Below are positions 1-11,062 of a DNA stretch of 64,000 bases, one piece after another; positions within the stretch are counted from its first letter, which is position 1, and each line of letters begins with the position of its first letter. The notes below the pieces were generated by a model. It searched no databases and was not told where the DNA came from. It saw nothing but the letters and a program-made list of their open reading frames with translations. The stretch is from Narthecium ossifragum (taxonomy: Eukaryota > Streptophyta > Magnoliopsida > Dioscoreales > Nartheciaceae). Position numbers and translations under genes: made by a program. The stretch spans positions 8,160,896-8,224,895 of the forward strand of contig OY986963.1 in the NCBI GenBank assembly GCA_963920575.1. The letters run 5' to 3'.

Positions 1-1
1 A

Positions 2-1057
2 GGCCTGGAGCACCCGACCTTGGACTTCGCGCTCAAGGTCATCGACCTCGGCGCCGCCGCCGCCAAGGACCCCAACCTCGCCCACGTCCGCTCCGAGGGC
101 GCGACGCTCGCCGCCCTTGACCACCCTTTCCTTCCCACTCTATACGCTCGCCTTGATGCTTCCCACTACGCCTGCTTCCTTATTGACTACTGCTCCGGCG
201 GCGACCTTCACGCCCTCCTCCGACGCCACCCGGGCCATCGCCTTCCCATCCGCGCCGCCCGCTTCTACGCCGCCGAGGTGCTTCTCGCATTGGAGTACCT
301 CCATGCGCTCGGGTTCGTATACCGAGATCTTAAGCCGGAGAACGTTCTTCTCCGGGGCGACGGCCACGTCATGCTCTCGGACTTCGACCTCTCCTTCCAA
401 TCAGACGTCGCCCCCTCCCTCCGCCGGCGACAAACTAAGAAGCCTCGCCACCAACACTACAGCCGTCGACGACGATCTCTCTCTTGCTTATTACCACATA
501 AGGGCTCGTCGGAGGACGAGGAGGAGGAACTGGAGCTCGTAGCCGAGCCGGAGACTGCGTTCTCGCGAGCCTGCGTGGGGACCCACGAGTACCTCGCGCC
601 GGAGATCATCAGCTGTCAAGGCCACGGCAGTTCCGTCGACTGGTGGGCCTTCGGGGTGTTCCTCTACGAGCTCATCTATGGCCGCACGCCTTTCAAAGGT
701 GGTACGAAAGAGGCCACCCTCCGCAACATCGCTGCCTGTGAGCTCCGCTTCCCGGACTCCGCAGCCGCCAGCTTCGCCACAAACAGCGAGGCCGCGGCGG
801 CGCGCGACCTCATTACCAAGCTAGTCGTGCGCGACCCAAGAAAGCGTCTAGGGAGCAATGGTGGAGCGGCGGAGATCAAGCGACACCCTTTCTTCGCTGG
901 TATCCGGTGGGCTCTAATCCGCCAGAGTCAGCCTCCGCTCGCGGAGGCGCAAAAGGTCGCCGCCGGCAAGAGGCGGCGATGGTGGCAAAGGAAATGGGCT
1001 GCTTGGAGGAATACCGGTGCTTATGGGACGATTAAAAGGAAACGGTGCTTGAAATAG
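2..1057 (+). CDS. PINOID-like AGCVIII serine/threonine protein kinase, 5'-truncated by window edge
   Basis: The reading frame is open from the first bases to a TAG at 1055-1057, giving 351 visible residues; the true start lies left of the window. Numbering from position 2, the ATP-binding lysine is in ALKV (residue 12), the catalytic loop is YRDLKPEN (107-114), and the magnesium motif is DFD (127-129) instead of DFG, a plant AGCVIII signature. A basic/acidic insertion (about 130-186) separates DFD from GTHEYLAPE (about 194-202), also typical of AGCVIII kinases. VDWWAFGVFLYELIYGRTPF and the RLGS...HPFF C-lobe match the PINOID clade better than WAG or D6PK. Known family role: PINOID kinases phosphorylate PIN auxin carriers at the plasma membrane and endosomes. 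The basic, tryptophan-rich tail lacks an obvious PDK1-binding FxxF motif. PID versus PID2 cannot be resolved. No intron is visible in this part. Confidence 0.85.
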   Translation, partial: GLEHPTLDFALKVIDLGAAAAKDPNLAHVRSEGATLAALDHPFLPTLYARLDASHYACFLIDYCSGGDLHALLRRHPGHRLPIRAARFYAAEVLLALEYLHALGFVYRDLKPENVLLRGDGHVMLSDFDLSFQSDVAPSLRRRQTKKPRHQHYSRRRRSLSCLLPHKGSSEDEEEELELVAEPETAFSRACVGTHEYLAPEIISCQGHGSSVDWWAFGVFLYELIYGRTPFKGGTKEATLRNIAACELRFPDSAAASFATNSEAAAARDLITKLVVRDPRKRLGSNGGAAEIKRHPFFAGIRWALIRQSQPPLAEAQKVAAGKRRRWWQRKWAAWRNTGAYGTIKRKRCLK

Positions 1058-3398
1058 ATGTTGTTTTAAACTCTGTTCTCTGAGCGAGATTAGTAAATAG
1101 ATTTGAGGGATGGTGAGATCTTCAATTTTAATGTTGTTAGTTTAGATAATTTTTTGAAGATAGGAGGATGAGCAACCGGCTTGATTATTTCAAGCTCCAC
1201 AGGGTTGGGTACTTGGGTGTGATCGATTTGTATAGCACTAGGAGTGGATTTGGTCGGTGCCTCCTCATTACATACTTTATTTGCATTGGACTTTGTCTTG
1301 ATTTCTGAAGGAAAAGGCACAAACTCTGATTACAATATGAGAAAATTCCTACATTTCCACTCAATAATATTCATCTCAATATCCCTAGAAGTTGAAACCC
1401 AAATCCAAAAACCAAAAATAGCTCAAGAAGAGAGAGCGAGCAAATAAATACTCAAGAAATTGAATGCAAGATTTAACGCGGTTGGTTCGTTGATTGACCT
1501 GATCGAGTCTTGGTGGCTGCAAATTTTAGTAAGGAATTATGGTGGACACTCCATCCGTCGCTTTTCCATTGTTACGTAGAAAAGAATCAAATTAGTAATC
1601 AAAAGAAAAAGGGAAGGATAATATTGAGGTCCATTTAAGGACGTGTTTGGATGCCCACTTGGATAGGGGTATGAGCAGAATGTTTGAGACGGAATTGCAT
1701 GAATCATGACGCAGCGAAAGTCGTTTATGGTATCAAAAATTGTTTCAGGAAGACGGATTTCATCCTTTCCTTATTTACGATGACCGTCAAACACATGAAT
1801 TGATGATGGCTATCATACACATGAATTGAAAGATTCCATTCATTCGCTGGATCCATTTTGAGCCAAATGAATCCTTCCTCAGAACCAAACTTTTTAGAAC
1901 AATACTGCCAACCGGCTCCCAAATACAACAGCATACGGTGTCACGTGAAAATCTTGGTAGCTTTTGCTTGGGTACCATTGGGTTATGAGAGCAATGCTAT
2001 TCATTGGGTTCATAATTAAAGAACAAGGTATGTACATTTATGATTCGAAGGTGATAACGATGAACAGTTTGAATATGATTAAAAGTCGATAATCAGATCA
2101 ATGATGCTGAAGCTCTTTATAACCAAATAATTTTGATGCATACGTGTTGCTACGATAATTTAAGGAATTGGAAGACTATTATAACAACAAATGGATCGAT
2201 GCACTCCATTTCTACTCGACTCCTTAACAAAATTACAATATGTTTCCTCTTTTTTTTCTCATCCATTTTTCCTTGCATATTTTTTAGTCTAGCTATATGT
2301 TGAGCCTAAAATGGTAGGCATACAGAGGGCCTCGGTAGACCATGTCAGTTTCTAATAAAGTTTAATTCTAAGAGGTCCAGGTCCAAATCCGGCGTTGCAT
2401 TTAAGAGGCCAATGAAGGCCGTTCAGTCGGCCATTACGTGGGTGGCTGCCCAAGACGAAGGCACGGCCACTCGGCCATTAAAGTCCGCTGCATGCATTAC
2501 GCATACACCACGGCCTACTGGACGATGCACTCGAGGGCCGAGGCAACCCATGTCATCACCTCGGAACTCATGGCCAAGATGATTTTCCGGCGGGAATCCC
2601 GGCGAATAGAGGACAAGATTTTCAATAGAGTGATGACTTGAGGTGCCTAGAAGGACACTCTTTCGTCCAGGTTGAATTCTACCCCCAGGCATTCTACACG
2701 TCACTTGAGGAGTTTAGAAGACCATTTTCTTCGGAAAAATAGCCGCATGAGTGTACCTTTTCTCATTTACTTGCAAAGAGTTGAACATATGAATCGCCAT
2801 TATTATTCTTCTTATATTTATATTGTCGTGTAACATTCAGAGATGTATAATTAATATTGTTTAGATTCCCAAAATCCATCATGGTCAGAAACGATTATAA
2901 CTAGCATGATGAAGCAATGAGATGCTTCCTCTAAATCAAATTACCCCCTTCCCCTAAGAAGAGCACTAAAAATTTGTATACATTGACATGTGTAATACAC
3001 AATAGGATTAAGAACCGGTAGTGGGTTACCGACAGACGACATATGCATTACACATAATGCCTCATGTCACTTGTCCATGTAAATAAATCACTAGTTTAAA
3101 AAGAAAGAGCCTTTTAAATCGCACGAGTTCTTTTCCAACAGTTTCAAAAACATCAACTATTATGATCCACAAAACCAAGCACGCTATACTCAAGGAGACA
3201 GAAGGATGTAACAAGAGTGATCCACTAGAGCGAACTAAGTGCGATATAAGCTCACTTTCCAATCACACAACAATTAGACAAGCGTATAAGTTGTCGCATG
3301 TTAGCGTTGACAAGAAAAAAAACTGGAACATTGAACACACAAGCAGCTCACTTCGCTACGTTTTTGTAGCTGGGATCTGGTTTAGAAGCCTACTTTGG
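1058..3398. other. Intergenic, no gene recognised
   Basis: AT-rich sequence between the convergent kinase and PSRP1 genes. The stretch 2290-2710 is more GC-rich and looks like a decayed LTR-type repeat, but I see no termini or retroelement domain. No protein domain was recognised in the short ORFs. Confidence 0.5.
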
Positions 3399-6300
3399 CT
3401 AGTCAAAAGAGAAAAAATGTGGTTCATTAGTCTGTGCTGTGACAGTGGGGTCTCTTGAAACGTCTGCTGCCACTGGTTCGAGCTTCTCCATTTTGCCATC
3501 TTTTGGGATTATCAGCCCATAACCTCCTTCTTGTCTCTTGTACAGGATATTTATCTCATCTGAAGAAGGGTACATCTCATAGCAGAAGTATAAGCATATC
3601 ATAAAATATAGCTGGAATTCAGGTTAAGATGTATCTATTACCAGTTTCATCATTTCTGAATGCATAGAAGTCATGATCGAGGTTTTCTAACTGCTCCATT
3701 GCTTCAAGAACAGTCAACGGTGGCATCTCGAAATACTTTGTCCGTACCACCTAGTATGTAAATTAGTAAAGCATTGAGTGACATACAAAGTTGAACCATA
3801 CAAGTGTAGAGCATAATAATGCCATTAACCACCAGATACTGCTAGTGAGATTGCCAATGCAAAATGTTCAACCTGTTTGGACACTCATCAGGAAATGACA
3901 ACAAGGTTAAATGTCATGAATGGAAAAGTAAAACCTTCATAGGAGACAGATGTTGCCTTGGAAAAGTATCCAACCAATAACAAAACTATTGGGAAATGCT
4001 CGAAATTTAACCTAAAAACAAAGTATTGCATTGATTGTTCTACTTCTAAACTGAAACAAGTTGTTGACTTTAGCTGCAATGCCCTGTTTGCTTGAACTAT
4101 TTAAGGATCATAACAAAGTTGTCTACCTTAAGCATAGGGATTAGAAAAGGTTTAAGTTCGCTCAAATTGTAAAGAACTGAAACATATTATTGAGGTTCTT
4201 TACATTATACTTAAATATAGGCATCACTTTTATTGAGCTTCTTTAGGTTATACTTAAATATAGGCATCATGGATAAGTCTGTACCCTATGGCTGAGATAA
4301 TTCAGGCTCAAATTATGGCGAAGTACCTCCGCAACCAAGCAGATTTGCTTATTAAGCACTGCCAGTTCAGCTGTGCTCAGTAATGTAAAGCATTTTGACA
4401 ATGATAATGAAATCTCATCTCGCTAATGTCTAAGTTCTTTCTCAATGAAGATAAAATCTCATCTCCGGTCTGTTGTCAACAGTAATTCGCTAGCTCTATA
4501 CAAAAATACAATTAGAGATGAACCAAGCTATCAAAACTACCTATACAATAGATCTACACAAAATTTCGAACAGGATTTTTTTTGAGGTAGGAAAAATAAA
4601 AGAACTTACATCTGGACAACAAAGTGATAATCAGGGCACTTCTAATGGCTTTTATTATGATCAAACTGTCCATTCCAATTCCATTCATTCGAGCTTTAGC
4701 CAAAGCATGTACACATGAAAAACGCTAGATAATCTTGCCAATAGACCCAATATTCATATAACCTCTTCTGATTACATATGTTGCTTATATCCAATATCTT
4801 CTAACCCTGAAATATACAATCACTTTGTCAGCAGTATATGTTCTGCATACATTTATTGCTTACATCTAATATCTTAAGACCCAAAAATATACAATCACTT
4901 TCTCACCAGTATATCGCGCTTACAAATAGTTTTTATAGGCGACACAATTCAACTATTGCCCAGTCACCTCTTTACAAATACCTTGTCCTGATTTCAAATT
5001 TTGAATGAATTCTGTATATCCTGCACCATCTAGTATGCCATTGATCCTTACATAGATCACAAAATGACAATCAGCCATATAACATTCATCATTGAGATTC
5101 TTTAAATGATATGTAGCTCAGTTTCTACACTCTCTATCCAACTCTTGACACTCCCTCATACTCTAATGGCTTTTAAGAAGACAAAGTGGCCTATCATACA
5201 ATTGCAGTACCGATTACAAATATGGTTTAGCAGGATATAACCTTCAACAAACTAAGATCCGCTTACATCAACACTAGTATCTATATATCAACCTCATAAG
5301 TAGGATGAGCTTCAATTTTGTCAGTATCCAGCATCATTGGCTTTTTTCCACAGGTGACTAGATATATGCACTCAAGTCTCAAATCATTTTAAGCTAGAGT
5401 TGTAGATAGAGCTTATGACACTCATGACATTCTCAGTTTGTTTCACATTCAAAATTAACAAACCCACGAGTATCAAACAAATTCTTTTCTTCGTTGTGAG
5501 TTTCAACCATTATGTATTTGATTATTCGTGACAAAACAGCGTGGAGACAGAAACACAAAATCTTGTAACTTATCAAACGCTTGCTTTCCTTCAGAACCTA
5601 GTGATATGCGTCAGGAAATTATGGAAGGGTCATTTGCCTCTGTTCACTTCTCAAACATCCCAGCTCAACACCTCTTACATAAGTAATGCCCCTTCACCTC
5701 CAATCGAGAACTACGTCATTTATCAGCTTCCTAACTAAAGCTAATGCCACATAAAAATGGATACCACCTGCACGTCTGCAAAGGGCACTTATAACCTTAC
5801 TCTTCCATGTTAGTAATAAGAACCATGACATTTGACTAAAAGGCAAATAACTGATCCAAAAAAAAAGGAAACCAATTCATCCTTAATCAACCATAAAGCA
5901 CCTAACAGAAAGTAGTGGATCGAAATCGAAGAATACAAAATGCAAGAAGAACATTAGCAGATGTTAAAATGAACCAAGAAAGGCACCATGATTGGAACTG
6001 GAATATACCGAATATACCTCATTCAAGACATCATCATCCCCATTACGAGAACCAGGCTCCACAACATAGGGAAACTCCTCCTCCTCCTCGTCCACATCCT
6101 GCCCAACAAACTGGACCTCCGGCTGGCGGACCTTAAGCCGGTCGAATCCTTTCATGTGCCTTCCATGATCTGACTCCTTCTCTTTGATCTTCCTCAACTT
6201 CCTCTGAATGATGGAAGATACCAGGTCGATGCTCCCATATAGCGACTCCGCGTCTTCCTCCGCCCTCACCACGCCATGCCTCTTGGTGAACAGCGTCACC

Positions 6301-6744
6301 TATTAGTTTCCACCCGATCAAACAAGTCAACAAACCCAATGTTATCATCCATCCCATATCTATCTAAGACCAAAAGAGCGGCACCACTAACCTCACATCT
6401 ACGAAGCCGTTGGCCGCGGCCGATCTCACCGCCGCGAATGGAGAGGCGGACGTCGACCTCCAGTACGAGGTGACTGTGCTTCTGCACTGCCTTCCCCAGC
6501 TTGTCCTCCACGTGCTTCCTCACCGGCTCCGACAGCTGGCAGACAAAGAAAGCTTGCTTAAGTCAACAGAGCTCAGATCAGAGTAAAGCTCTAGTTGATT
6601 ACCTCGAGGTTCTTGCCCTGGATGATGAGCCGGACGGAGGAGAGGGCGCCGTTCCACGACATCCGGACGCCGTAGGATCCGCTCCCACATCGACTGACAT
6701 CGGGCTTCACTGAGTACCACGACGCACCACCCAGGAACTCGGAG
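3399..6744 (-). CDS. PSRP1: Plastid ribosome hibernation factor PSRP1 (HPF/pY type), partial, spliced
   Basis: Exons read on the minus strand: (gap)6744-6603, 6535-6392, 6299-6018, 3750-3642, 3559-3399; all junctions are GT-AG and frames join. The exon next to the gap encodes ...[19 protein letters not shown]. The next carries [15 protein letters not shown] and the third [18 protein letters not shown] with [14 protein letters not shown], together the S30AE (HPF/YfiA) domain. The last two exons encode [18 protein letters not shown] and [10 protein letters not shown]...[13 protein letters not shown], the C-terminal dimerisation domain of long HPF. Known role: the long-HPF homologue in chloroplasts binds the 30S decoding region and inactivates 70S ribosomes under stress or darkness. 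A 2.27-kb intron (3751-6017) separates the two domains. The transit peptide and start codon are not visible and probably lie in the 200-N gap. The tail after LIIPK extends about 30 residues to TAG at 3401-3399. Confidence 0.92.
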
Positions 6745-6944
6745 NNNNNNNNNNNNNNNNNNNNNNNNNNNNNNNNNNNNNNNNNNNNNNNNNNNNNNNN
6801 NNNNNNNNNNNNNNNNNNNNNNNNNNNNNNNNNNNNNNNNNNNNNNNNNNNNNNNNNNNNNNNNNNNNNNNNNNNNNNNNNNNNNNNNNNNNNNNNNNNN
6901 NNNNNNNNNNNNNNNNNNNNNNNNNNNNNNNNNNNNNNNNNNNN
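6745..6944. other. Assembly gap (200 N)
   Basis: Exactly 200 N, the same size as the second gap, so this is probably a fixed-length placeholder. It interrupts exon 1 of PSRP1. Confidence 0.98.
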
Positions 6945-7868
6945 TGATGCGATAACTGCTAGAGAGCAAGCCACGCGGGCTAATCACCTAATTCCACTTG
7001 GGATGGAAGCTCCAAAACAAATAACGCTGTTAGAAACGATTTTGACACGGAAGAATTTGAAGATGATGCGCGACTCCGAGTTGGACTAGGAGACGGTGCG
7101 ACAGGCAGAGCGAATAGGCCTTGGAGGACGATCCAGCCAAGCAAATTCAAATGTCTCGCGTGCATTCGACTTGGAATAGGTGCTGACAAGGGGAATATGA
7201 AGTTTGGCACAGGGAAAGTTGCTGTTGGCGTGGACGAATAGGAAGGAGTCCTATTTTGAGTCAAGTTGTGATCATGACTATCTTAAAGCAAGTCTCAACT
7301 TGGGCTTCGGCCCAGCTTATAACATGGGCGGCCTGGCTCTGGGTAGAGAGGTTTTTTTCCTTTTCAAGGCAACAACCTACTTGTCAAAACCTCATGATTT
7401 GATACACGAACCAAAACTTGATCATCTATTATCATCTATTATATAAGACCACCTCCCACCAGTCACACAGATGGCTCTGAACCAACAAGGTGCGACCACC
7501 CTTACATCTACTCATGTATCTTGCTTTACGTGTTTCACGTGGATTAAAAGCATAGATAGTAAGTAATTTAATCCTGCGGTCTACACCAACAAATAGATTA
7601 TGCTAAAATGCATAGAGAGTTAAAATGATGTTCATGAAACTTCAAATAGTTTCGATTAGCCAACACATTTACACATCCGCCATGTGCTCCTGTGTGAGGT
7701 ATTGGGTGGCTAACACATGTTTGATTATATGTGTATTGGATTCGAGCCTTAAGCCAGTGTCAAAGTCTTCAACTTCTTAAACATATACTAACACTAGGCG
7801 GGCCCCCGTGTCATGTGACACAGATAACCACCAGCCCCATACTCCTCTCTTTTTCTCCTAATCAGTCG
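6945..7868. other. Region upstream of PSRP1, no gene recognised
   Basis: This lies 5' of the minus-strand PSRP1 gene and should contain its promoter and 5' UTR. I see no convincing ATG-started transit peptide joining the exon across the gap. From 7300 on it is AT-rich intergenic sequence ending at the target site of the solo LTR. Confidence 0.4.
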
Positions 7869-8044
7869 CTAACTAATGAGTCACAAAATATACATAATTC
7901 ACAGATTTAATTTGGCTTTGTTAGCTTTCAAGCAATGCATTTTAAATAATTTTTTATGTTATTTCAGGCACAAGAGTTTCCAAAAAGAGTTGCATCGATT
8001 TCGGGCTTAAAAGACATAAATTGCACAAAATCTGCCATATTCGG

Positions 8045-8275
8045 ATTGATCCAGATCCAATGTGGATTGATCCAGACCCAGTTCGGATCGATCCAGAAAA
8101 GGTCTGGATCGATCCAACTCAGTTCGGATCGATCCAAAACTCCTTTCCATAGCCTCTTTTGCAGTTTTGCACATTGGATCGATCCAAACTCACAGTGGAT
8201 TGATCCAATCCTTTAGAAACCCCAAGATCTACAATTTGGATCCATTCCAACCTATTTTGGATCGATTCAAGACCG
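8045..8275. repeat. Array of GGATCGATCC-type palindromes inside LTR copy 1
   Basis: About nine irregularly spaced copies of the near-palindrome TGGATYGATCCA within about 230 bp, upstream of the LTR TATA box. Confidence 0.85.
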
Positions 8276-8430
8276 GCTGATGGGTATAAATGGACGGTTT
8301 AGATCTAATCCGATCATCCACGACTTGGGGCCTATAAATAGGGGTTTTGACTCTTATTTTAGGATCTTTTTGCCAGCCTTCTCCCCCTCCTTAGAGTTAG
8401 AAGGATTTAGGGCTCTAAAGGTGAAGTTGG

Positions 8431-8490
8431 ATGGAGAAGATGGGCCAAACCTCCTCTTTCATGGATCACCTACCTAAGATGAGTAGCTAA
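8431..8490 (+). other. Conserved 19-codon ORF in LTR leader (copy 1)
   Basis: ATG to TAA, 60 nt, encoding MEKMGQTSSFMDHLPKMSS. It lies about 90 bp downstream of the LTR TATA box. Equivalent intact 60-nt ORFs occur at 55390-55449 (+) and 60326-60385 (-) in the other two family-F LTRs. Whether it is translated is unknown. Confidence 0.6.
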
Positions 8491-9389
8491 ACCCCTTCTT
8501 CTTGGGAATTCCTTGATGTCTTAGGTTCTTTTCTTAGATTTCTCTTTTGTTTCTTGATGTAATGACTCTCTTGAGATGGTACTTGTTTGAATTCACATGC
8601 AATTTCATATTTATTTAATGAAATCTATTGTTGAATGGTTTTAATACCTCTTCTAGTATGTGATTGTATGAAAATTATATGCTTGATAGGTGTTTGACTT
8701 AAGTCCTCAAAGAGTAGGTTATGCTAGAACCATGACCAACTCTCTTTGAGGAATCCTTGACCTTAGGATAAGATTTTGAGGTGTTAGAACCACCCCAAGC
8801 CATCACTAACCTACCTCCCATTCTTGCCTTAGATGGAAGATTGGATTGAGGTATTAAACCCATCTCAATCCAAGACTTTATTCATACAAAGCCTTGATTT
8901 CTTGCCAACAATATGACCTTAACCCGGAGATTGTTGAGCTATGATCGGATTAAAGCCTCGATCATGGATCTTAACCTTGTAATTCACGCGATGGGATGAT
9001 CTTAACCCAACATCTCATTAGCGGCGAGCGCTACTAATCCTACGCTCGTCGATCCCCAATTTTGACCATCTCCTTGAGTGTCATTCATCTTGATTCATAA
9101 AGAAAATATTTAGACCCTAATTCGGATTGAAATTCCCTATAATTTCTTTATTGATAAATCCTAGCCTTAATTGCTTTTAGAAATACTTTAGTTAGAATAA
9201 TCAAAGAATCAATCATATTGTTTTCAACTATTGTAGAGATTATATCATATTTACTAATTCGACCATCCAATTCCTCGAGGACTCGACCCATACTTCCACT
9301 AACTACGTTGTAGTTAATTAGTCGTCCGGTGATTTATTTTGACCGCTCTTGATATACTTAACAACACATTTCAAGGCGTGTCACTAACC

Positions 9390-9606
9390 ACTACCTTCCA
9401 CTGCTCCCTTCTACGTGACTTCATCTCAATTGTCTGATATATCATGGCTTAACTTGGATCAAGCATCACTATTAGTATGATAGAATGCACTGGATCTTAT
9501 ATAATAGATGGCCATATGCTCATCTAAAACCTTGGCTTTTCACACAAGTTCGAAATGTTCACATGAGATGCCCATTTGTTTTAGATTCAATCAAAGACAG
9601 TTACCC
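9390..9606. other. Short host segment between solo LTR and LINE
   Basis: About 215 bases of AT-rich sequence; nothing recognised. Confidence 0.4.
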
Positions 9607-9649
9607 AACAGAGAAGCATCCGAAAATGACACTGGAGTAGAGTGAGGAA

Positions 9650-10850
9650 AGGGTGCATGAAAGAGGAGAGGATCCCCGATTCGAACGAGGGGCTGGCTCT
9701 CTACATGCAAGACCACCAGATCAATGGAAAGGTGGCGATGAACCTTCCCCCCCACGATGTTGGAAGGCTATCACAGGTGGTGGAAGTCCCAACACTTACG
9801 TAACCCAGGAGGAACTCCAGAGTGTGGAGAAAAGGTACCAAGATAGGATCATTTTTTACTCCGAGGAAGTTGAAAGGAGCATTAAACAGTGGGAGTTTGC
9901 ACTATTTGAGAGGTTTGTGCGAGGGTGAATCGATGTGGAGTTTCTCCGTCGGACACTCGCGGGTCTCTGGCGAACCTCAGGCCCCTTCCTTGTATCAGAT
10001 TTGTCTGAAGGTGTCTATGTCTTCAACTTTAGCTCGAGGGAAGATATGACAGTGGTCATGACCAGAGGGCCTTGGTCCATGGCTAGAACTCTACTCACGC
10101 TCATTAGATGGAGGCCGAGCTTCCAACCATCTCCGGACTGCTTCTGCTTTATCCCCGTCTGGGTGAGGTTCCCAGACCTCCCGATGGAGTACTACAAAAG
10201 GAGGTTCTTGGTGGAAGCCACTACATACATTGGTACACCTATATTGATCGACTACTCCACTGACTTGATGGGAAGGTGCAAGTATGCTCTGGCATGCGTT
10301 GAAATTGAAATGAGGAAACATGTTCCCCCAAGCATGCCGATGGGTGTACCATCAAGAATGGCTTTCATGTGCTGGACAGCATGGAGCAACCCAACCAATA
10401 TGGTGTAAATTCTACAGTTGACCATGTCGACACATCAAAAAGGGAGAACCAATAGAGGGAGCCGGGCGACGACAACAGTGGGAGGAAAGAGAGCTCATCA
10501 CAAAAGGAAACAGAGGTATCCTTACCTAGATCTAAACACTCGGGCCATAAAGACCAAATGGACATATCGACACTTGTAAGCCCTGCCTGGCACCAAGGTG
10601 GAAACAACATTGGAGATAGCAGCAGAAAGAAGAAAGAGACAAGCGGCCAAGCGGGATCCTTACCCTCGAGTAAAGAGGAGATACAAAGTGACTTGATAGG
10701 TGAAAATGGCGACTCTGGCGAGGAGGGTCTTGAAGACCTCGGACTGGTGGAAGCAGCCTGTGCTCGTGCTGGAAAGGGTGTGGCCCGGCCTGGCAGATCC
10801 AACCCCTTAGTTATGCCCCCCCCCCGACTCAGCCATGGAGCCAAGTAGTT
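9650..10850 (+). pseudogene. LINE ORF1 (DUF4283-type RNA-binding gag), frameshifted
   Basis: The clearest block is 9935-10408. It reads ...LAGLWRTSGPFLVSDL, GVYVFNF, RGPWSMARTLLTLIRW, FIPVWVRFPDLPMEYY and GRCKYALACVEIE, the standard DUF4283 plus zinc-knuckle linker of plant L1 ORF1. The N-terminal part is in another frame (9822-10049). The region 10410-10850 is charged and low in recognisable motifs. At least two frame changes are needed to read through. Confidence 0.75.
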
Positions 10851-11062
10851 TTTGAGGATACAGGCCCTTACCCGGCTCTTGCGATGGCGACATCGATGGA
10901 GGAAGGAGGGCACGCCGGAACAGAATATAACATGGAGCTCTATGAAGACAGTGACGAGGTGATGGATGAAGAAGGAGATGGGAGACCAAAAGGGGTGCTC
11001 CATTCTGCCAAAAAAGGAAAGTTCTCAGAGCAGGAAAGAGCACCTACTAGCTTCGATGGCCC

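Larger units (their letters stand above)
7874..9384 (+). mobile_element. Solo LTR, family F, copy 1
   Basis: The element begins TAATGAGTCAC (TG mutated to TA) and ends GGCGTGTCA, flanked by the perfect 5-bp target duplication CTAAC (7869-7873 and 9385-9389). It is homologous end to end with copies at 54730 and 59437. It contains an array of GGATCGATCC-like palindromes (about 8045-8275), a TATAAATA box at 8333-8340 and a conserved 19-codon ORF at 8431-8490. No internal domains follow, so it is a solo LTR left by LTR-LTR recombination. The 1.5-kb length and leader suggest a Ty3/gypsy element; that assignment is inference. Confidence 0.9.

Noticed and set aside
117..879. Alternative open frames overlapping the kinase
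   Set aside because: GC-rich shadows of the PINOID-like reading frame; no domain.
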